This document shows positions 35,131 through 44,220 of a stretch of 64,000 bases of DNA, one piece after another. The stretch's first letter is position 1; every line of letters begins with the position of its first letter. The position numbers were made by a program, and so were the translations under genes. This stretch comes from Thuidium tamariscinum. Its lineage: Eukaryota; Streptophyta; Bryopsida; Hypnales; Thuidiaceae. The notes beneath the pieces were generated by a model. That model was given only the letters and a program-made list of their open reading frames with translations, was not told the DNA's origin and ran no database searches. Where the stretch lies: NCBI GenBank assembly GCA_947034885.2, contig OX344758.2, positions 5,520,501 through 5,584,500 of the forward strand. The letters run 5' to 3'.

Positions 35131-35376
35131 TGAATCATGCGTTTAAATTCCACCACTTTATTCATGAATTCCTTGAACTTATATCTGCTTGGTTCTCTTA
35201 CTCATCTCTCCTTTTATTTGAGGTGCCTCACCGTTATGGTGGTTATTATCTAACTGGTAGTTACTTTGCACAATGGATGAATTGACCACGGTCCAACTTG
35301 TCCAGACATAACTTCTACCTATGGAACGGACTCATTTTGAGTGACCACCAGGCTTAATCAGAAAAACTTGGTATCA
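35131..35376 (-). repeat. 5' LTR of the Ty3/gypsy element
   Basis: 246 bp partner of the 29258-29503 LTR. The short LTR size and the absence of insertions or deletions between the two copies make the border call firm. Confidence 0.9.
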
Positions 35377-35743
35377 ATACCTATAACTAACTTTACAAAA
35401 TATTAAAAGTTCCAATGTCTTAAAAAACAAAAATCTAACTACATAAGTATAAGTGACCAATTTTAATGAAAATACCTTTGTTAAAATCTTTGAGATAATT
35501 TCTTTCTTCTAACAAAGTGCTATAAAGAAACTTAAGCAAGCACACATATTAGGATTATTTAATACCAATTATACCATGTTATGAATGGCTAAGAATAATT
35601 TGATTTAATAAATATGATACCAATTCAACATTGATTTGTATTTTAGAATATCTATATAATTATTGCCTAATATGAGAGTCATCTATCTTTTGAGGCTTCA
35701 CAACTTTGATGATGACTAATAAGATACATCTAAAGTCTATAAA
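35377..35743. other. AT-rich spacer between the LTR element and the CACTA nest
   Basis: No gene or bounded repeat was recognised. Confidence 0.5.
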
Positions 35744-35859
35744 CACTACAAAAAAATGAAAGTATCACTACTAAAAAATGGTGTCCAAATCAACAAAAAC
35801 TTAACACTTTTTTGTTAATTTGTGTACTGCAATGTCCATATGCACATTTAGTTGTGAAC

Positions 35860-36509
35860 TCTGTGAATGTTCGCAACATATTTTTATGGGCCCGTTGTAG
35901 ACGCTTACGCTCCATTCACTTCACTGGAGCTGCGGCACCATGGGGAACGGGGAACTTTTTGAACCATCATCTCGCGCGAGTCGTCAAGCGCACCTTGAGA
36001 AGGCGTTTGCACTTCGTTTGAAGCTTTACTGTCGGTAGGGTTTAGGTTTTCGTGAAAAAAGAGGTGTTCGTGATTTGTATTTTGGATGGGACATAATGAT
36101 ATGGTCGTGTCCGTTCGCTGTAATGGCGTGTTTCGAACAGCCAAAATTGTGAATTTCAAGTGCACAGAGCTCTGAAAACTTGGACTGGCGCAGATGTGAG
36201 GTTAAAACAGGCGTTTACCAGTGACCAATTTCTGGAATTTTGGTCAATTTTGGTCATATATTTTTTTCTGTTTTAGTGAATGTGACAAGTGGTGGTTCAA
36301 ATGATCACTTGGAAGCTCTAGAATTGTGCTCTTGTTCTTGGTAGTGGTTGGAAGCTCCTAGGTTGATGGTTTTTGAACACGGGTTGGAGTGCTTAGAGGG
36401 AAGGTGAGCGCATTCAAGTTTCTATTAAATGTATGGTAGGGATATTGATTTTGCTTTGGATTTTGGAATGGCTGGTCTTATATGGATCTGGTGTGTTTTT
36501 GAATTGCAG
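35860..36509 (+). other. Probable captured upstream part of the allantoinase gene
   Basis: The stretch between the transposon's left subterminal motifs and the first recognisable allantoinase exon is GC-richer than the spacer (especially 35890-36160). It ends in a good acceptor (ttgcag at 36504-36509). It is likely the captured promoter or 5' part of the gene. An ATG at 35939 opens a frame, MGNGELFEPSSRASS, which closes soon and cannot be matched to anything, so I do not call it a first exon. Confidence 0.35.
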
Positions 36510-39500
36510 ATCGACAAAGGATGCAGTCTGTTGTCTGACACCCACTTCGTGCTCTACAGCAACCGTGTTGTAACTCCTGACGGCACTGGGCCTTATGCAG
36601 GTTCGTTACGCTAAACAAACAATTTGTATTAGTTTTTACAAGTAGTGGCATTGATATACCGCAAGTGAAAGTACCACACTCTCTTGAGGATGATCGTAAT
36701 TAGTTGTTTTTTCTGATGTTTATCCTGACCTAGTATTGCGAAATGCAGACGTGTTCTTTGCGTCAGTAGAAGTTAACAAACATTCAGATCCTTGATTTTG
36801 AGAATGTACGATTTTCTCCAATTTTGTTGCAGTGGAGGTGAAGGGCGAGAGGTGAAGGGCGAAAGGATTGTTTCTGTGACGAAGAGAAGTGAGGCGCCCA
36901 AGAGCACAGACGGAGGGCCTCGGGTATTGGATTATGGAAATGCCGTCATCATGCCCGGACTTATTGATGCGTATGATTTTTAACCATGTTGCATTCTAGT
37001 TGCAAGGCAGTGGAAGGGATTCTTTCTGCCTTCTTGCTTCGATTTAGTAATCAATCGACCCATTTGAATTTTTAAATAAACTTGAGTATTTGAGGAAAGT
37101 ACGGAGTAGTATATACATACAAAGATAAAGCACAAAATGCGGCAGAAATTAAAAAATAGATTTAAGCATGTAAGGGTTAGTTGTCTACTCGTAGTAGGCG
37201 TGTAAATCCATGTTTGGAAATTGAATAGATTTGTGCCAGTGAAATTCATAAGCACAATAATGAATCCTAGTATTTTGTTGCAGTCATGTGCATATCAATG
37301 AGCCGGGGCGAATGCAATGGGAGGGTTTTCTCACCGGCACGAAGGCCGCTGCAGCTGGTACGTTACACGCAAATACACTGATTTATCCAATTAGTGAGGG
37401 CAAAATCATAGTTACATGCAAATGTAGTGTCATTAAATTTTCTTTTTTTGGTGGAAAATAGTACAATCTAGTAATATTTCAGCTTCCACCAACTTAAGTA
37501 TACCACAAGTAGTGTCTCAGTAAATTAGTATCACACGCGCTCTAATAGGATAAATGAGTGTGCGCTTCTTTCACTGTCAACACTTCGTTTAGGCTTACCT
37601 CCGTTGAATGTCCTTTGGCCATTCATTCTCAAGTGGAAATTAGGTTGTCTCTTGTCCTTCAATAGTAATCTACAACCTCCCACTTTGAATGATTGTATGA
37701 GAATTCATGCGTAGTGATTGATAATAATGCGATCTCACGAGAGTTTAATTCTCCACTGCTCTTCAGAGATCTTCATAAAATCACTCTCCTACATATGTTT
37801 AATAAAATGGTATCCTTTATCTGAAAGGTATGTACTAATTCGATAAGGATGTGCTCTACAGGTGGTACGACTACTATTGTGGACATGCCATTGAATGTTC
37901 ACCCCACGACAACAACAAATACGATTCTGAAGGAAAAGGTAGACAGACCTCTTGTCGTAATTGCTGCATTTTCTGTGTGGAGAATTCATCATCTTGCACA
38001 TCTCTGCTGCAATTTTGAGAGATTGTTATGCTCTTGTGCGGCGATTTCTGAGTAAGTTTTGTGTTGTGTGCATGAACGTGGATAAAGATAGAATCCACCA
38101 AAGATATGCTTTATATCGATGTTGGTAAGTTTCCTGCCCATTTCAAGTAGTCTCTAGTGAACAAAGTTTTTTTTGAGTTAGCAAACTAGAGTCCTCTTTG
38201 AACGAGATTGTTCTAGTTTGATTATATTCCAGTATGTTTTTTGTTTTTTATGTCTTTTTTCTGTTTTGATTTTGATTGGGAAGTATGCAAAGCAAGTTCT
38301 CTTTGGTATCTAATTTGTGATCGTTGAATTTTTCAGGTTTTGGGGGAGGCTTAGTCCCAGACAACGCTTACAATGCATCGATCTTAGAGGGTCTCCTTGA
38401 AGCTGGCGCTCTTGGTTTGAAGGTTTGGAATATATCTTTTCTCCTTGTTATATTATCTGGGTATATTTTTGAAAGGATGACGAAGCAATTTTTGTGTTCC
38501 AGAAAATTCTTCACAAGTTTTTCATCTCAGAAAACGATTACAACATGGTTATTTGTGAGTATCTTGGTTTATGTCAAGTTCATATCTAACCAGATGTGAG
38601 TTACGATAAATTAAATTGCAGAGAGACTGACGCTCTCGGCTACGTTGTTGAAGTTGTTCATGTGTCTATCAGGAATCAACGACTTCCCAGCCACCACTGC
38701 AAATCATATAAAGGTGAGCGAGCAACTTGTGCAATAAATTTGCTTGTGCATCTTGAATTTTTCATAATTTTGTGCATACTTGTGTCTTTTTATTGAATCC
38801 TTTCATGAATTTTTGACCTCATGTTTTCATTTGCACATCGAAGCATGGTGTCTATGTTTGGATTGGTGGAGACTTTCAGGAAGAACGCGATTTGCTTGGT
38901 GCAATTTAGAACATTTTTCATGTCGGATGAGAGTTGAATGCACTCTTAATCGTATTGAATCTCTTTAGATCTGAAAAAATTGAATGTAATTGAATTGATG
39001 CTTTTATTTTCTATGAGCCCAACTAAAGTAAAACAAACTGCTATTGCAATTTTTCAAAAGACACAAGCTAATGACCTTTGATTTTCTCTTAATGATCTAT
39101 ATTTTGATTCTGATATAACAATTTTACTACTTTTGTAGGCTTCATTGCCAGTGCTAGCAAAGTTCAAACGCCCCATTCTGGTGCACCAGGAAGTGACGGA
39201 CCCACCTGTTGACCCCTCGCACTTAGCCCCAGGGGAGCTAGCAGGCAATGCTCGCATTTACGAGAGATACTTGGAAGCTAAGCCTATTACATGGTACTCA
39301 TTCTTAGCCCTTAATTTGATCCTTCAACTGCCCAGTACTCAAGCTACCTTCTAGCTCATATTAGACTGTTGGTTACGTAGATTATAATGGTTGTTTATAT
39401 TAAAATGTCGAGTAACTTCATTCCATTTTTGACAAAATTTCGTGTTTTTTGGTGCAGGGAGCGAGAAGTAGTGAGACAGTTGATGGAGGTGGCCAAAGAC

Positions 39501-39584
39501 ACAAAACCAGGAGGTATTGCAAAGGGGAGCTCATGTGCATGTTGTCCACCTCTCAAATGCAGAAGATTCCTCTCTCGTATCAAG
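36510..39584 (+). pseudogene. ALN: Captured 5' half of an allantoinase gene
   Basis: Allantoinase opens the allantoin ring in ureide (purine) breakdown. Exon pieces: 36510-36600, 36833-36970, 37284-37357, 37862-37938, about 38079-38126, 38337-38422, about 38654-38713, 39139-39293 and 39458-39584, most with GT...AG borders. They read [119 protein letters not shown] and VVHLSNAEDSS. This order is collinear with plant allantoinase. The HVH metal ligands and the VHLS histidine are present. Everything after that (the later metal ligands and the SSDHSP-type segment, roughly the last 40 %) is absent. A one-base shift before VHVVHLS and a poor border at 38654 show decay. It cannot make allantoinase. 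Confidence 0.85.
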
Positions 39585-40015
39585 GTATGTATTTTCTATC
39601 GCCGATCTTTCACATGTCTTATGGTTTTAGATGCATTTTACTCTTGCGACTTTCATTGCGAAACAAGTGCCACCATCGTTTGTTACATTTGGAATCAAGT
39701 TACGCTTTGCTTTTCCCTTCAAAAATCATTGATCACACTTATTTTGGTTCTGGGTTTTGGGTTTTTGTAATGTTGCGTGATGGGTTGTTGTTTGAAGGAT
39801 TTGTGGTTTTTTCCCTCCCATAAAACAAAATTAATAGAACTCGGACGTTCACTGATTTTTTGTTTGTTAATTACGATTTTTTTCTTTGTCTCACGTGAAT
39901 TACGGTGCAGATTGTGTATTGGTGGATGATTAGGGTTTGGGGTTTTCAGTTGTAGTTGTGCAATTTCGTTTTGGTATGGAGGAATATTAATATGTCTTGG
40001 CGTTTTTGTGCACAG
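39585..40015 (+). other. Junction intron between allantoinase and PRP31 pieces
   Basis: This is non-coding sequence from the donor CAAG|GTATGT to the acceptor TTTTTGTGCACAG. The capture junction must lie within it, but no sequence mark pinpoints it. It would be spliced as a single hybrid intron if the element is transcribed on the plus strand. Confidence 0.55.
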
Positions 40016-41732
40016 GCGACATTAACTGTGGACTCCTTGGCAGATTTAGAGGACTTGTCTGACGATGAAAATCACAATGAGGTATGCTTTTCGCTTCTTC
40101 CTCTCATGCCTTGTTACCTTTTTTTATTGTAAATTTTTCTATGTTGAATCTGTATAAAAGAGTTTTGTCTTTTTTTGTGGATATTGTAAATCGATAATTG
40201 TGAACATCGATATCGACAACAAGCGCTGAATTGACAAATTGTTTCTCGACTGTGCCTTTGCTTTGTCATACGTTTTTGAGTTTTGGATATTTCAGTAATT
40301 GAACAAAGGTTTTTGCGTTGTGTCCAGATTAGGTTCTTTTAGCATTTTTTGTTTCTATTTTGCCTAAGAGTGACCATTTGATCTATCTTTAATACCTAAC
40401 TGCCCAAGGTGAATACACAAATTATTTTGAAAGTCAATACTCTTTGTAACTTTCAAAACATATTTTGGGGCGTCAATCTATCGATTTTTAATGTAGGCAT
40501 GAATTCTTCTTTCTACAAGTGCACTTTGTATCCTAAATGATCTATTTCAACTCCTATCTAAATGGAAGAAGTCGAAGCCGATGTAGGCAATTTTCACAAG
40601 TATTTTCTAAACTAAAGACTTACTCCGTATTGTTTTCTGCTTATAGTAGTTCACTGGCATGCTCCTTCGTTTTTTCCGTTTTGTTATCTGTCTTAATAAA
40701 GTATGCTAACGATATGATTAAATGTGTCGGGTGCGACAGGTGGTCTTACTGCGCTTTCCAAAATGCCAGCTTGCAATGTACAGATCTTGGGTGCCAAGAG
40801 GAAGAACTTGGCTGGATTCTCAACTTCCACACAACTTCCACACACGGGTTTTGTATTTCAGACAGAAATTGTGTAAAGTACTCCTCCACTGTGAATGAAG
40901 GCTTGCTGTCAAGTTGTAGGGAAGTGTACACTAGTTGTTCGAGTTGATTTTACAAGAGGTGATCTTTTTGTGAAAATTGGTGAAGACTTCTGGGAAGAGA
41001 TTCGAAAGAACATTGAAAAGTAGCCAGAACCTCTGCCTCCTAAACAACCAAAACTGCTTCCGGTCCCAGAAAATGATCCGAAGAAGAAAAGAGGTGGCCG
41101 TCGACTCAAGGAGATGAAGGAGAGGTTTGTCGTTCTCTCTCTAAAATCATCATGGGTGTCGCTCAGTTGGTTCTAAGGATAACATTCTACAATTTATCTT
41201 CTGTTGTTTGTAAGCATATACTTGAATCTCTTGTGTTACCTTGGTAATGTGATTGTAAGCAGTATTTTCATTGCATACATGAAGCTAAGGTTCAATTCTT
41301 GTTGTCTTCTCAGGTATGCCCTAACTAACATGCGCAAACTTACAAATCAGATGAAATTTGGTACAGCTAAGGAGAGTTCACTTGATAATTTTCTCTACTT
41401 GTTTTTTCCTTACAATTTTACTGATAATATCTGGTAAGATATGTTTGTGATGCTCCTTGGTGACTGATGACTAAGATGTGGTCGTATTGTGCGCAGGGGA
41501 TGGTTTGGGACAAGGCTATGGTATGCTTGGGCAGGCGGGTAGTGGTAAATTGCAAGTCTCGATTGGTCAGAGTGACACCAATCTCTAGAATGTGTTTAAG
41601 GCTGCTCTAGAGGTTACGGGCCAAAATGTTTTCCAGCACAAGACTACTTTGAAGGCTCCTGACGGGATAGATGTTAAGGGGATAGTGGATAATTTGCTTG
41701 TGGATTTATTGACAACACTCAATGTTTTGTAG
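40016..41732 (+). pseudogene. PRP31: Captured pieces of the splicing-factor gene PRP31
   Basis: PRP31 is a U4/U6 snRNP protein needed for tri-snRNP assembly. The first piece, 40016-40081, reads ATLTVDSLADLEDLSDDE and corresponds to the very N-terminus (the usual initiator Met is not present in this piece). The next recognisable piece, 40740-41124, begins [20 protein letters not shown], the end of the Nop domain, and runs through EIRKNIEK and KKKRGGRRLKEMKER. 41314-41384 reads YALTNMRKLTNQMKFGTAKE and 41497-41732 reads GDGLGQGYGMLGQAGS and onward. The middle of the protein is missing. At least four in-frame stops occur, in EIV, PPL-MKA, IEK-PEP and TNL, and the donor after 41384 reads AT instead of GT. 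Several stops fit simple C-to-T or G-to-A change. Non-functional fragment. Confidence 0.85.
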
Positions 41733-42565
41733 CTAGCCTTCTTTAGATATTATATGATATGACACCATATTCCCATGATATGACAAACATATATAATTTG
41801 CTACACTATATTCAAATTTGTGAGTTGCAAGAAGTTGTTATGTGAATGGGCATCCAAATCAACATTTTTATGTCAATCATCAACACAAACGTGTCAAATT
41901 GGACAAAAAAATGAACACTTTTATGTTCACAGAGAACAAAAAAGTGTCAATTTGATCGTCCAAATCAACACTTTTTTGTTCATCTTTGTCCAAATCAACA
42001 CGTCCTAATTAACAAAAAAAATCAACACTTTCTTGTAATTTTGGACGCTGAATTTTCTACTAGTGTATATGGTAGAAGTACCCATTACTAATTGGAACCC
42101 CATCAACAATCAATAGGGTATCCTATTTCCAACCAAGATTAGAACAAATTTTCATTTTTTCCTTAAAATGCATGTCTTTGTACTTTTTCAAGGTTTGGAC
42201 CAATAAATTAATGACAAGTAAGAAAAAAAGTAGTAAGGAATGAGTGAAAAAGTAGTTCTTGAATGATCAAAATTAGATGACTTAGATGTTGGTCACAGGT
42301 CAAGCTCAACTTTTTCCTTTTAAAATTCATAGTAATTTCAATTTGAGAGATAAAATTATTAAATTTTTTGCATTTGCCATCATTTTTGTCAATGTACCTT
42401 TGAAAACAATTGCTTTGCCTTCCACCACCCTAGATCATGTCTAGATGTTCTTATTTTATTGGTTATGGGTACCTCTACAATCAATGACTTGTTGACAATG
42501 ATTGCAAAGCAATCATTTTAGAGTCATTGTAGACAAATCATTGTAGATACTTGTTTTTTGTAGTA

Positions 42566-42878
42566 AAAGCAAGCAAACATAACATTCTTGAATAAACTAC
42601 TATTCATCTTTAGTGTATAAGAATCTTCACCATATAAAATGATATTTGCCTTCTTTAGTGTGCAAATTTACATTTTTGGATCTTCAAAATATTCCTCCAT
42701 TTTATTATGTCATTTGATTCTTTCACCATCTTCTCTATTTTTACCATCACTCTAATGGCTCACATGATTTAATTTGAAGATGGCATAGATCTTCCAACTG
42801 GTTCAAGAAGTTATGAAGGCTTAACAATTGAAATTGAAACTACAGATCCTTTACAAGTGTGACCTACATTGAATGAAG
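42566..42878. other. AT-rich spacer between CACTA elements
   Basis: I see nothing recognisable in this 310-bp gap. Confidence 0.5.
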
Positions 42879-43193
42879 CACTAGAAAAAAATATGAGTTT
42901 TTGCAATTGGAGTTTGCAACTAGTTTCGTAGTAGCATAGGACGTTTGTAATTGGGTGACAATCTAAAGATCAGAGTTGCAATGGACAAGTTGCAATAGTT
43001 GCAAAACGTATCAAGGTTACCCGAAAGGTTAATTCTCATCCAACAAACTCTATGGAACTTCATTAATGAACTCTTTTGATGTGGTTGTTGATGTCAAACT
43101 TCCTTGTGGTGATTTGTTTGCAACCGATTTACAATTGCTTTGCAACTCATTTGTAATTCATTGCGACTTATTTGCAACTTATTGATCATTTGA

Positions 43194-43406
43194 CACTACA
43201 AGAGAAAGGGGTGTTTTAAGTATAGTCCTAGAGATAAGATTTTAAGTAATGAACTTTTTAGGAGATTTTAAGTAAGGAATACATGTCTTTTGAGTAAAAT
43301 TTTACTAGAAAGACATGTATTTCTTACTTAAAATCTCTTAAAAAGTTCATTACTTAAAATCTTATCTTTAGGACTATACTTAAAATATCCCTTTTTCTTA
43401 TAGTGT
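43194..43406. mobile_element. 213-bp hairpin CACTA miniature, copy 1 (nested)
   Basis: The element begins CACTACAAGAGAAAGGGGTG, ends CCCTTTTTCTTATAGTG, and is almost fully self-complementary. Flanks are TGA and TGG, an imperfect 3-bp duplication. A sister copy of 212 bp lies at 50072-50283. Confidence 0.7.
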
Positions 43407-43823
43407 GGGACTTATTTGCAACTCATTTACAATTTGTTTGTAGCTTGTTTGTGACTTGTAAATTTATAGATTTAGAAATTTAAATCTATCTTCTTTTTTA
43501 GATTAGCAATCCAAATATTGATATTGATAAATTTCAACACTTTAGAAAATTTTATAATTTTTCAAGTTTTTAAATTACTTAAACATTAAATATTTGTAGA
43601 TTTTTGTAGACTATAGAAATCTACAAAGTATAAAATATTAGATTTTCATTATTAAAATTCATTATATAAAAATGTATAACTTATCATTCAGATTATATGT
43701 CAAATCTAATAGTATTCTTGAAACTTGATATGGGACAATTGATATAAGACTTAATTCTAATCGTTTCTAGTTGTTTCTTAGTTGAATCTAAGTTGTACAA
43801 TAGTTGGAAACTGAATGTACTAT

Positions 43824-43915
43824 AGTTGTTTACTTATTGAATGTTAGTTGCACTATATTTGTTCACTAATTGAATGCTAGTTGCACTATAGTTGTTCACT
43901 AGTTGAATGCTAGTC
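43824..43915 (+). repeat. Tandem array, about 31-bp unit, three copies
   Basis: The unit 'ttgttcacta(g/a)ttgaatgctagttgcactata' recurs three times with a few changes (first copy: ttgtttacttattgaatgttag...). It lies inside the 42879-44220 CACTA element and may be part of its subterminal repeat structure. Confidence 0.6.
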
Positions 43916-44220
43916 AATTTAGAATTATATGTAGCTGCTATTTGATACACTAGAATCTATAGAACGCAAAGTTGTTTATATTGTTATTTATGCAAAGTTG
44001 TTTATTTTGATGAATATTAGATGTAGAATACCTCACAATTCTTCTTGTTCTACATTTATGTAACCCTAAACTTCATTTTGCAACTATTTTGTGACACAAC
44101 AATGTAAATGTCAAATTTGGTTCAAATCTAGAGGATTGTAGTTGTAGGGCAGTTGTGTAGTAGCATATGACATGTAGTTGCATTGTAGTTGGTTGTGGCC
44201 GACATGTTTTTCTTCTAGTG

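Larger units (their letters stand above)
29258..35376 (-). mobile_element. Ty3/gypsy LTR retrotransposon fossil, full length, minus strand
   Basis: Two 246-bp LTRs (29258-29503 and 35131-35376) start TG and end CA. They are flanked by ATAC on both sides. A purine-rich tract (GGGGAGGAGA) adjoins the 3' LTR, and a primer-site-like TGGTTCCCTTGCCGGGA follows the 5' LTR. On the minus strand the parts run: a 5' region with an RNase H-like segment (34326-34577), gag with a CCHC knuckle (about 33300-34150), an aspartic-protease region (about 32585-32840), reverse transcriptase with YLDD (about 31350-32190), RNase H (30705-31301), then integrase with HHCC finger and core (29481-30671). The gag-pro-RT-RH-INT order is that of Ty3/gypsy. 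The coding region is broken in many places, roughly ten. The LTRs differ at about 16 of 246 sites, mostly transitions, so the insertion is old: a few million years at fast plant rates, more at slow ones. Confidence 0.92.
35766..42065 (+). mobile_element. Pack-CACTA transposon carrying allantoinase and PRP31 gene pieces
   Basis: This is a 6300-bp element that begins CACTACTAAAAAAT and ends, read inward, CACTAGTAGAAAAT. It is flanked by TAT on both sides (35763-35765 and 42066-42068), the 3-bp duplication expected of CACTA/EnSpm elements. The subterminal regions carry repeated CCAAATCAACA and AACACTTTTTTGTT motifs, mostly at the right end (about 41850-42040), as is usual for binding sites of this superfamily's transposase. 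No transposase-like frame was seen on either strand. Instead the interior holds genomic, intron-containing pieces of two unrelated host genes in the same orientation (36510-39584 and 40016-41732). It is therefore a non-autonomous, gene-capturing element that would depend on a transposase made elsewhere. Confidence 0.85.
35744..42565. mobile_element. Older CACTA-type miniature element split by the Pack-CACTA insertion
   Basis: The left 22 bp (35744-35765) begin CACTACAAAAAAATGAAAGT. The right part (42066-42565) ends TTGTTTTTTGTAGTA, which read inward gives TACTACAAAAAACAAGTA. The two ends match apart from the last base and a small gap. AAA flanks both sides (35741-35743 and 42566-42568). Without the 6.3-kb insert and its duplicated TAT, the element would be about 519 bp and non-coding. 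The terminal G to A change suggests it is old and no longer a good end. Confidence 0.6.
42879..44220. mobile_element. 1.34-kb non-autonomous CACTA element
   Basis: The left end is CACTAGAAAAAAATATGAGT; the right end read inward is CACTAGAAGAAAAACATGTC. It is flanked by AAG on both sides (42876-42878 and 44221-44223). Near both ends the phrase 'gtagtagcata-gac-tgta-ttg' occurs in the same orientation, a subterminal direct repeat. No transposase. A smaller CACTA-type miniature (43194-43406) and a short tandem array (about 43824-43915) lie within it. Confidence 0.7.

Noticed and set aside
35766-42065. An ordinary resident allantoinase or PRP31 gene
   Set aside because: Both are truncated, PRP31 has stops and lacks its middle, and the pair is enclosed by CACTA ends with a 3-bp duplication.
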